This document shows positions 27,755 to 36,089 of a stretch of DNA of 64,000 nucleotides, in pieces. The stretch spans positions 868,001 to 932,000 of the forward strand of contig NC_072814.1 of the NCBI RefSeq assembly GCF_003013715.1, given 5' to 3'. The position numbers and the translations under genes were made by a program. This DNA comes from Candidozyma auris. Lineage: Eukaryota; Ascomycota; Pichiomycetes; Serinales; Metschnikowiaceae. The notes under the pieces are model-generated. The model did no database searches and was not told the origin of the DNA. It saw only the letters and a program-made list of their open reading frames with translations. Numbering within the stretch: position 1 is the first letter of the stretch; each line of letters begins with the position of its first letter.

Positions 27755-28416
27755 GGAGAAGGAAGTCAGAGCTCTGAGGTAAGACTTTTCGCACTCAATA
27801 TGTGGAAGCCCTCAGAGTTTATGATGGGATCAGCTTCGAGTGCATACCTGAAAGAATGGGGAGACAATGACAATTTATCATCACGAGGAAACAGAGATGT
27901 AACTACTTAATCTACAAAATTTGAGGGTTTCTTGAAGGTCTGTTTATTACTATGAAGCCATGAGCTGAATTGTTAGTGATCGAAGCAAAATCCACAGGGC
28001 CACCGCCAAAGCTGAGCTTAGGCGTGATCAGATAGTTGTCATGGGTTGTATTCATCGAGCTGAAGCTCTAACATTAGAGATGCCAGAAAAAACATACTAT
28101 TAAACAAAATTCATCCTTTTGTGGCCCACAACTGAAGACGTACCTTTAGTAATTTGATTACCTTCTGTTTGCCAGAAACAACTCCAGCAGTGCCCGCCGG
28201 CGGGTTAGCTGCTTTGCAAATGGAGGGCTCGGAAACAATTGTGAACGAACCTGTAATGTCCTAGAAAAGCCTGATGGAAGCAGGTGAGTGGAATAATTTT
28301 TTTTCTATAGGCGTCGGTGCCATCTCAGACACAATGTACACTACTTCCAGTTGGCTGCGAAAAGTGCCCGTTAGGGCTCACGCAGTGGTCCAAGAGCCTT
28401 TTCCTAAACTTCAGCC
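27755..28416. other. NMD4 promoter and septin 3' flank
   Basis: No gene is supported. It holds a perfect GC-rich 12-bp palindrome at 28193-28204 (listed separately). Confidence 0.5.
28193..28204. promoter_or_regulatory. GC-rich 12-bp palindrome
   Basis: CCCGCCGGCGGG is a perfect palindrome built from CCG/CGG triplets, in an otherwise AT-rich region about 440 bp upstream of NMD4. CGG triplets suit a zinc-cluster factor, but the factor is unknown. Confidence 0.3.
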
Positions 28417-29841
28417 TCACTCACCTAAGAACCCGTTCTTCAACAGGTGCATGGCTCTCGGGTCACTCTGGTCAATGCTTTCTTCAGGAGCATGGCTGCT
28501 GCTTTTCAGGCTTCCAGCGGTCATGCGGCGGATCTGCTCGCTCAACTCAGTCACACGCTCGTGCTCCTTCTTCAACTCCTCGTTGTACTCAGCCTGCCTC
28601 CTCATCAACACCTTCTTAAACTCCCTGATCTTCAGCTCTCTTCTCTTCATGCTCTCTGTGAGCAGCTTCCTTGCCTCCAATTCCAAACGAGCATCGTCGG
28701 CATCCATATCCTCCTGGGAGATGAACCCAGTCCACGGCTGGATCTTCTTGTAGAGAGCGTATGAGCTCAAGCCGTCCTCGTCGTCTTCTAGCGACAGCTG
28801 AGATTTGCCACCACTCATCTCCTCTTCAAGGGCTCTCTCGACTCTCTCACGTAGGCACCACGTTCTGTAGGCGTTGTAGTGAGCTTCGGTGGACTGGATC
28901 AAGTCGAGCATGTGCTCACTCAAGAGCACTTCACGGAGCAACAAGAAGTCACAGTGTTCTGGGTTCTCGATCTCAACCATGCCCCAGTGATACTTTCTTG
29001 CTTTAACCATGTTGCCTTCGCTGTTCTTGAACATAGCGTTGGAACCCACCACGGCGTAGGGAGCCACATTGTGGATCTTGCTTAACACCTCTTCGTCAGA
29101 GATGAACTTGCACACGCCAATGTCGTACGCCTTCAACGCCTGGTTGATGGTTTTTTTAAAATCGGTCAATTCGTCCTTGTTGAGGGTATCGCTTCTTGCC
29201 ACCACCGGAATCAAGTTGACCCTCTTGGAAATTTCCTTCATGGACTCTATGTCCAAAGCAGAGAGAGAAGTGTTGGAAGGCTGGATAAAGTAGAGGCACA
29301 CATGGACTCTGTTGTCGACAAGCTGTTTGCGTTCCGGCTGCTCCTCTTGGAGCATGTACCGCCGGAAGTAGTGGTCGATGTATCTCACAATCGGCAACCA
29401 GCTGTACTGGTTATCCATTTTAGCGCCAAAGCCCGGCACGTCGACGGTGGTGAGATCCAACTCAAAGTTGTCTTCAACAAGTCGGTACTTCTTTTCCCTG
29501 ATTTCGTAAGGCATCGAGTCCTTCTCGCTTGATGGGTCGTCCAAGATGTCGCCAAAAAGAGTGTTGAGGAATGTGGTCTTTCCCGTGCCACTGCACCCGG
29601 CCAAGATCATCGTGAGTTTGGCGCCTTTTCGGCGACATAATTTCATCCGCTCAGTTGGCAAACTGGCCAAACCAATCTTGCAATCGGCCTTCAGCGGCTC
29701 TGGCCTGGGGATCAACCGCTTGCCAATACGCTTACTGGAAGGGTCTGGGCTAGGGACGAACTTCGGAAAGGGGAACGGAAGTTCGTTTTCGAGGACAGAG
29801 GAAGAATCTGCTGACTTTGAAGGTCTGGAGACAACCGGCAT
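28417..29841 (-). CDS. Divergent septin
   Basis: This 474-residue septin starts at MPVVSRPSK (29841); the frame runs on upstream but reads as leader. It has an N-terminal Pro/Ser extension, the GTPase G1 loop GCSGTGKT at 82-89, G3 DVPG at 134-137, and a C-terminal coiled coil rich in Glu/Lys/Arg (about 375-450). Several septin signatures are altered: the G4 element is ARSD (215-218) rather than AKxD, the usual PTGH is PSNT (188-191), and the RxYPWG motif is RKYHWG. It resembles Cdc12/Cdc3 in layout but looks like a relaxed paralogue, as with sporulation septins (Spr3/Spr28 type). Which subgroup it belongs to is not settled. Septins form filaments and rings at bud necks and spore membranes. 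Confidence 0.85.
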   Translation of the reverse strand: MPVVSRPSKSADSSSVLENELPFPFPKFVPSPDPSSKRIGKRLIPRPEPLKADCKIGLASLPTERMKLCRRKGAKLTMILAGCSGTGKTTFLNTLFGDILDDPSSEKDSMPYEIREKKYRLVEDNFELDLTTVDVPGFGAKMDNQYSWLPIVRYIDHYFRRYMLQEEQPERKQLVDNRVHVCLYFIQPSNTSLSALDIESMKEISKRVNLIPVVARSDTLNKDELTDFKKTINQALKAYDIGVCKFISDEEVLSKIHNVAPYAVVGSNAMFKNSEGNMVKARKYHWGMVEIENPEHCDFLLLREVLLSEHMLDLIQSTEAHYNAYRTWCLRERVERALEEEMSGGKSQLSLEDDEDGLSSYALYKKIQPWTGFISQEDMDADDARLELEARKLLTESMKRRELKIREFKKVLMRRQAEYNEELKKEHERVTELSEQIRRMTAGSLKSSSHAPEESIDQSDPRAMHLLKNGFLGE

Positions 29842-31557
29842 TGTAAAATTTATTTTCTGGTGATACGGGATATGAACAAAGAGGAAGTAGGTAGAGAAAT
29901 GGTTGCAAAAAGTGCCGCAGCCAGGCAGGCAGGTGAGCGCCACTAACCTCACCGGGGCATTTCATTTACGTACTATTATAGCAAGCGAGAGGCTAAATTG
30001 TGAAAGTATCAAGTCAATTGAGTGTTAAAGCCGGAAGTGTTTTTGAGTAGCGCTTATTTCTGGCTTCTACAGTTCCTGAGGGTGCTCCGATACCCTTGTC
30101 TTCACTTACCATAATTCGTGAGCAGAACCGAACAGCACCAATTTTGAGACTAGGATACGGCACAGTGTTAGCTGCAACAGCAGGTTTCTGCCTCCCGAGG
30201 TGTGGTGTTAGCAGATCTTTGCCGGTAATTGTTCGCTGAATCCTGAGTACTGCTAGAATCCATCATGACGAGGAGAAAATCACGAATTGAGAGAATTTGA
30301 GGTCAAACCAGGTATCTGTACGGCAAGTTGAGTTCTCGGTTTGATTTGACCTTGACTCTTGCAGTCAATCTGTTGATTCATGCCACCTTATCGAGGCTCC
30401 ACACTGAATACCTACTCACCAATCCCAAATCAACACTATATTCATTCTCGCCCCACTGTATAAGAGAAGAATGGAACTGGATCTCGAATTAGAAAAATGA
30501 TGAATACTCAAAATCTTGATGCCGTTTTTCATATCGGTGGCATTTAGGCAGTAAGCTCTGCCTGGTATTACAGCGATGGTTGCAAAAATGTCGTCGCTTG
30601 GTCACCACCACAACCAACCATCCATCTCCGCACACGGACACACTACGGACTTTTAAATAACACCATTCAAATCCCATAACCAATGGAAAGTCGTCAGTGC
30701 TACTTGACCTTCGAAATGTCCACCATAACCCATTTTGACTCGACCCTTGCTGAAGCATCCACGACATTGTCGCGCTAGCATCAACCCACCCTCCAAGTTT
30801 CACCCATGTAGCTAGTGTCCTAATTCCCTTCAATAGTTAAGTGAGTGAAATGTGGCAATTTGTGTAGATCGAATAAAAATTAGTTAAGTTGCACAAAGCA
30901 AGCTTATCGTTTGCATTTGCCGACATTTTCTTCGTCTAGAAGCATTCACAGTGCGTTAACTAAGCCCATTCCGAAGGAGTCCTGAGGGCTCGAAAAGTCC
31001 CATGTGAGATAGATAGAGACCCTACACCACCGAGAAAGTTGCCTGAGCAGTCCAAGATTCTGTACAAATTTTCATAGAGGTAGAATTCACTTGGAGTTGT
31101 ATGAAGAATTCCGACAAATACTACGTAGGACGCTTTCTTGGCTCTCGTGCCTCAACCCTTCGCAAGCATACTTGGGGACTTTTTGCAACCGGCGGTGCGA
31201 GAGCCACAGTCTTTTTTATTCACTATATTTTCCTCGAGAATGTAAGATGCATCAAACACGTTGTTATAAATACATTTTGTACCTTCACCTACTTGGGTAA
31301 CTCAACCCGCCTTTAGCCATCTTTCTCGCCCACCCTGGTATTTGTAGCTTCTCGCTTGAGCCTGTGCATGGGGCATAATTAAATGAGATTACTGTTTTCA
31401 GCTTTCATGTAAACAAAACGGCGGCGTGCCGCATTTGGAAAAGGTCACAATGATAAAGATCTGGTAGAAGGAAAAAGAGGTCTAGCTTCATCAACCCCAA
31501 AACCATCAGATACATCCTTCATCTCCCATCATTCAATCGTTATTTCCGTCCCCGGCC
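29842..31557. other. Long gene-poor interval
   Basis: This is 1.7 kb between the divergent septin and the large disordered protein gene. Short frames at 30489-30833 (minus) and 31091-31316 (plus) have no recognisable protein and unlikely composition. I found no tRNA-like B box and no known small-RNA signature. It may simply be two long promoters; an unannotated non-coding RNA cannot be excluded. Confidence 0.5.
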
Positions 31558-34500
31558 ATGCAACAACTCAAGAAGCAATGGTCGGCTGACGACCTTCAAA
31601 AGGGCTCGTCGACGGTAAACATCATGGAACGAAGAGCCAGGCTGGCGTCTCCAACAAAAAATAGGCCCCTTTCGAACCAAAGCTTTGATTTCCAGAGCCT
31701 TCTACCTTCTCCTCCTAAAGACTTGTGTCTACACGATGACATTGCTTCCAAGATCTCCAATGGGTCTTTGTCCCCAGAGCAAATCAGACGCCTTTCGAAG
31801 TCGCCAATTGCTAAAAAGTTGCACATTTCGAGCTCCCAGTACGCTCTTCCCATCCCCTTCAAGTTGCAGTTGCCTCCAAGACTTAGCTCAAAGTCGGCCC
31901 CGGCGTCTCCAGAGCCTTCGAGAGGACGGGTAGCCAAATCTATCAAACCGGCCGAAAAGGCCCTTCCTCCGTCTCCAGGCAGCGCTTTCCCAAGGAAACT
32001 AGTATTCAATGGAGCAAAATATGAGCCCGCAGATTCGTCTGAGTCCGAGCAAGAATTGTCTTTTTTGAAACCGTCAACTCCTCAGAAGCCACCAGCAACC
32101 ATCACTAATAGAAAGAAGGTGGCACGTTTCGCTATAAAACACCAGTCTATGCCTCTGGACCAGTTGAGTATGATAGAAGAGGCCTCAAATGCTGGAAGTT
32201 TCAACTCCAGAGCATCCAGTACTCGTCTGAAGACCTTGCCCACTCTTCCAAAGGCCAGCGAGGCCAATGCTTCTCCTGATGACAACCATAACGTGAGCAC
32301 AGGCATGTCAGAACCATTTTCATCCCCCAAATCAAGAAACGTCCTGAGGAAACCTCCGCCAGATTTGGAGCTGCCCATTCCTGTTGCACTTAATAAACCC
32401 AAGTTGGACTTGGTTCCTCCACCGCCCCCGCCCATTCAGCTCCCCACCTCGGTTTCGACACCCATGTTGTCACTGCGGAATCATGGCCAGGATAATTGGT
32501 CTTCGGCCGACTCTAGCTTCAGCTTTCCACGGAAGCTTGAAACAAGAGTTGTCACGGAAGCACCTCGGAGACGCCCAGACTCGTTTCCCTCTTCTTCAAC
32601 TAACGAGATTGAGGTTTTCCCTAAAACACCTGAGCCGGTATCTTCCCCAGACGAGAATGTTCAAAATAAGTCCAAGGAAGATGATTTTGAGGTGTTTCCT
32701 CTGTCGCCTAACGAGGAGTCATCTACTCAACACACCCTCAAACACAGTCATGCATGCCATCATAATCTTAATCTCGGGGATTCAGCTTATCTCAAGATTT
32801 CCAAACGAAACTTTTCAGATGAGTCCAAAGTCTCTTCGATCAGTTCTTTCAGTTCACTCGGCGACGCTCTAAATTTAGATCGTGACCCTGCCGTTCGTTT
32901 ATTCAACCGCGATCAAACCGCCCTTTCTGCTAATATTGCCAAGTATCTTAATGAGCCTAGAAGAGGCTCTTCTACGAGGTCAGCGGCCTCGACTAGATCC
33001 GATGCAAGTCAGTCGTCATGGAATTCACTTCAAAGAAGTGTTGACTTCAGTATCCGTGAGTCTGCATCTTCTTCAGAAAGATCCTCCTTATCAAGCAAAT
33101 CGAAAAAGAAGGCCCAACTCAACAAAGAGCTTCCTTTGCCGCCAGAGGAACTCGAGTTGGAAGGCGATAGTCTCAGTGAGCATTTCGAGATACCAAGACA
33201 TCTCAACATTGCTAAGAAGGAGAGTATGAAGTCACCGGCACTGAATGTATGTGAAGTTGCCTCTGGTACTTCGGAAAAAGAGCTTGACATTGTATCCAAG
33301 GATGACGTACATCTTGAGTCAATGATCAACAAGCCTATCGAAGACAAACTATCCGAGAGCGAGAAATCTGAAGCTCAAGAAAATGCATATGAAAATGAAG
33401 AGAGATCCGAAGATAATGAAGAAGAGGAGGAGGGTGGCGATGAAGAAAGTGAATTCTCAAAGGATTCAGCCTCTTCTCTAGATGACGGTAATAGTGGTGT
33501 TGGAAGAGGTTTCAGCTTCCCTAATGATATGTCCAATATCACCAATAGCGAAGAAGCAAAAAGAAGATTGGAACATCAGAGACACATAAACGGAAGCTCA
33601 AGGCGTCAGAGTCTTAATAGAAAACTTGAGCAAATTGAAATTCCTAATCTTGATGATCCTGACACTCTTCGAAAGTTCCCCGTAAAAGAAACAAGACATC
33701 ACGGTATAAGCTTTAATGATCTTCAGCAAGTCAAGATTAAAGGTTTGGAGAAGGAGAATGATTCGGTTATCGAGCCCATTGGTATTCCTAGTCTGGCCGC
33801 AAAGCAGCATTTCAGTCAGATGTATGGAGGCAGCTCAGATTCTGATTCATCTTTTGAAGCAAGCAGCAAGACAAGCAAACCTTACAAGGCTCCGCTTAGC
33901 AATTCATCGAAGCCGATGCCTTCTAGTGTTTCTCTTGCAGCAATTGCAAGCAGGAAATCTCCGATTCGTCATGCCCGTCATCGGCTGATGTACAATTTCG
34001 ACTTCGCTGATATCTTTCAAGAGCCCTCTCCTCAGAGCAGCGCCAAAACAAACGGGCATTTGAAGGGGCACAAGGCATCAAAGTCAATATCAGTTCCTCT
34101 GGAGGCACTGAAGGAGGCTAAGAAAGACAAAACAAAAAATGCAACAGCGGATGCTGAGAGCTTTCCAGCTGAGAAGCCTCCTCAATCTGAGAGTGACAAG
34201 GAACAGCCCCTCAATATTGTCGTTGCCGAACCCCCAAAAAGAGTGGAGTATGCAGTGGACTTCAGAGACGCTACAGCTGCTGACACGCAACAATTCTCAA
34301 GCACCTTTGGCAACGCGTACTATCAACGTCAAATGAGCACTAATTCAAGACGCAATCTTCATACACCAAGTGTCAATTCAAATAGCAGGAGCTCTCAGTC
34401 AAAGTTTTCGGACTCGTTGGTGACAGCAAGGGAAACAATCTCTACTGCTCCGACTGACACAGACAGTATTACCATTGACCTCACTAAAGAAGAGTATAAT

Positions 34501-35034
34501 GTTTGCATGATCAAAAGAAGCGATTCATTACTCTCATATCGCTCAGTCATTGAAAAGCGTGACGGCAAACCCGTTGAAGTTGTCTTGGTTGACGAAGATG
34601 ATAATCAAACTACCTTACATAGGCCAACTCCAGAAGAGAGGGATGATCTTCTGAGTATTTATTCAAGATATATGACTGGTTGGGAGAGGATGAAGCGCCC
34701 AATGAGAACACCTTCACAAAAGCTGGCTGCTTCTGAGGCGAGTGATGTGAGTGGAAAAAGTTGGGCTAATTCAGAGTCAGGCTTTCAGGTAAAGACTTTA
34801 GACTCACCACGCCATGGCAAAGGCAATCAACAAATCAGAAAGGCAACGATGCCTAATATTAATACTTTACGGGAGTACCCGATGGTTAATAAGACGATGG
34901 CAAGCAAGAGAGTTCACCTGACACCTAAACTCGGTAAGGGACCTTCTTTAAATAGGGGGACCAACGTGGACTACTTTGACTACAATGGTACTGAAAAATA
35001 CGACTTTGATTCGTTCATGAAACAAAGGCTTTGA
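31558..35034 (+). CDS. Large disordered Ser-rich protein, possibly Fir1-related
   Basis: This is a 1158-residue protein, almost all low complexity (Ser/Pro/Lys/Glu), with no enzymatic domain. Short islands look conserved: SLSPEQIRRLSKSPIAKKLH with ALPIPFKLQLPPRLS (about 78-110), RKLVFNGAKYEP (about 145), an acidic EEEEEGGDEE patch near 620, KRVEYAVDFRD near 905, the segment SLLSYRSVIEKRDGKPVEVVLVDEDD then DLLSIYSRYMTGWERM (about 995-1045), and the C-terminus NVDYFDYNGTEKYDFDSF. This pattern reminds me of the Fir1-type family, scaffold proteins linked to polyadenylation and the septation checkpoint, but that is from memory and unproven. Confidence 0.8.
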   Translation: MQQLKKQWSADDLQKGSSTVNIMERRARLASPTKNRPLSNQSFDFQSLLPSPPKDLCLHDDIASKISNGSLSPEQIRRLSKSPIAKKLHISSSQYALPIPFKLQLPPRLSSKSAPASPEPSRGRVAKSIKPAEKALPPSPGSAFPRKLVFNGAKYEPADSSESEQELSFLKPSTPQKPPATITNRKKVARFAIKHQSMPLDQLSMIEEASNAGSFNSRASSTRLKTLPTLPKASEANASPDDNHNVSTGMSEPFSSPKSRNVLRKPPPDLELPIPVALNKPKLDLVPPPPPPIQLPTSVSTPMLSLRNHGQDNWSSADSSFSFPRKLETRVVTEAPRRRPDSFPSSSTNEIEVFPKTPEPVSSPDENVQNKSKEDDFEVFPLSPNEESSTQHTLKHSHACHHNLNLGDSAYLKISKRNFSDESKVSSISSFSSLGDALNLDRDPAVRLFNRDQTALSANIAKYLNEPRRGSSTRSAASTRSDASQSSWNSLQRSVDFSIRESASSSERSSLSSKSKKKAQLNKELPLPPEELELEGDSLSEHFEIPRHLNIAKKESMKSPALNVCEVASGTSEKELDIVSKDDVHLESMINKPIEDKLSESEKSEAQENAYENEERSEDNEEEEEGGDEESEFSKDSASSLDDGNSGVGRGFSFPNDMSNITNSEEAKRRLEHQRHINGSSRRQSLNRKLEQIEIPNLDDPDTLRKFPVKETRHHGISFNDLQQVKIKGLEKENDSVIEPIGIPSLAAKQHFSQMYGGSSDSDSSFEASSKTSKPYKAPLSNSSKPMPSSVSLAAIASRKSPIRHARHRLMYNFDFADIFQEPSPQSSAKTNGHLKGHKASKSISVPLEALKEAKKDKTKNATADAESFPAEKPPQSESDKEQPLNIVVAEPPKRVEYAVDFRDATAADTQQFSSTFGNAYYQRQMSTNSRRNLHTPSVNSNSRSSQSKFSDSLVTARETISTAPTDTDSITIDLTKEEYNVCMIKRSDSLLSYRSVIEKRDGKPVEVVLVDEDDNQTTLHRPTPEERDDLLSIYSRYMTGWERMKRPMRTPSQKLAASEASDVSGKSWANSESGFQVKTLDSPRHGKGNQQIRKATMPNINTLREYPMVNKTMASKRVHLTPKLGKGPSLNRGTNVDYFDYNGTEKYDFDSFMKQRL

Positions 35035-35154
35035 GCCAGCTTATAATTCTTTCAATATATTTAGTCGATCAATGCTTACACAATAGCGCACAAGTAGATT
35101 GAAGAACCCTTTATAGACCATATGGATAGCTAATCGGTTAAATACTGCGACAAA

Positions 35155-35564
35155 CTACGGAGCCGCAGTAATGGCAGGAGAAACATCGGCAGCGGAGGAT
35201 AACAACGATGAGACTTCGTCACCAACAATGAAATAAGGAGCCCAAACTCCAGCAGACTTACAGGCACTGATGGCCAAGTCAGTAGCACTCTTGACATCGC
35301 TGCCTTACACTTTTCGGCTATACACCTGCCCACAGGCTGATTCCATGGCAGCATCACACAAAGGCAGCCAGTATCCCAGTATGGACAAGGAGTAGAGGAG
35401 GTGTCCATCGCAAAACAACCCTTGGCACACTCAGGCAACTTAGCATTAATAGGGTCAGCCAACCCGTTGATGGAAGCCGTCTTAGGAACGGCTGGGTAAG
35501 TGGACCAGTTTTCAGCAAGAACAGAAGAAGCGAAAGCGACGATGATGGTAGAAGAGAACTACAT
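35155..35564 (-). pseudogene. Broken CFEM-domain secreted haem-binding protein gene
   Basis: Read on the minus strand, an ATG at 35562-35564 is followed at once by a TAG (35559-35561). The same frame then encodes a hydrophobic signal-peptide-like stretch (STIIVAFASSVLA), a PAVPKTASINGL segment and a CFEM domain (PECAKGCF, CPYWDTGCLC with the haem-ligand-type Asp, RCIAEKC). Near 35299-35303 the frame is lost. The next frame carries the rest of the family pattern, including the eighth Cys (ISACKSAGVWAPY) and a stop at 35155-35157. The 410-bp length is one base short of a whole number of codons. The family (Rbt5, Pga7, Csa2 of Candida) takes iron from haem. With no Ser/Thr stalk, it would have been Csa2-like. 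Both defects are seen directly; sequencing error is the alternative. Confidence 0.8.
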
Positions 35565-36089
35565 GACGGATATTGATTAGTTTTTTCTTTTCTTTTTTTC
35601 CCTTTTTAATGGTCGCCGATCAAGGATAATTTATAGGTCACTTCAGAAATTGGCATTGGCGCTTTTCAACACCGACTCGGCCACATGAGGCGCTGACGAA
35701 AATGGAGGGAAAAGTCCAACGCAGGCACAAATAGCCGTTGAAAAGCTTGCATGTCGTTGCTGAAGCTGTTCGAGATAAATAAACGATGATTTTTCCACAT
35801 ATCACCGTAAGAAGCCAGTTGGCCTAATCATTGGGACCTCTCAGCTGTAGTATACTCAAAAGACCCCCGAAATTTGGTGGCTTATTCAATCCACCTTGCA
35901 TCACCGTTATACCATCAACTTCGTTACCGATAACTCCCCATGCGCGGTGTCAAACACCGACTTCGGTACACTTTGCGGCGCCATTGTCGCTTTTCCCGAC
36001 ATATACGGTAACTTGGTGGCTTCTTATTTGGGTTCAGTTGCCAGCCTTCTCCGAGGCTGCCATGAACTATGCATCTCATGAGCTCCTCT
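35565..36089. other. Interval with a possible coding relic
   Basis: Beyond the CFEM promoter, the plus strand at about 35851-36050 has an open stretch with protein-like composition (NTDFGTLCGAIVAFPDIYGN), then about 36045 a neighbouring frame reads FSEAAMNYASHELL to a stop at 36097. A stop at 35848 closes it upstream. I recognise no family. It may be decayed coding sequence or chance. Confidence 0.25.
35629..35637 (-). promoter_or_regulatory. TATA-like element of the CFEM pseudogene
   Basis: CTATAAAT on the minus strand, about 65-75 bp before the ATG, followed by a purine-rich leader. The promoter looks intact, so the lesions may be recent. Confidence 0.4.

Noticed and set aside
30489..30833. 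114-codon minus-strand frame in the gene-poor interval
   Set aside because: Trp/Cys-rich irregular composition, no domain, and not supported by any neighbour.
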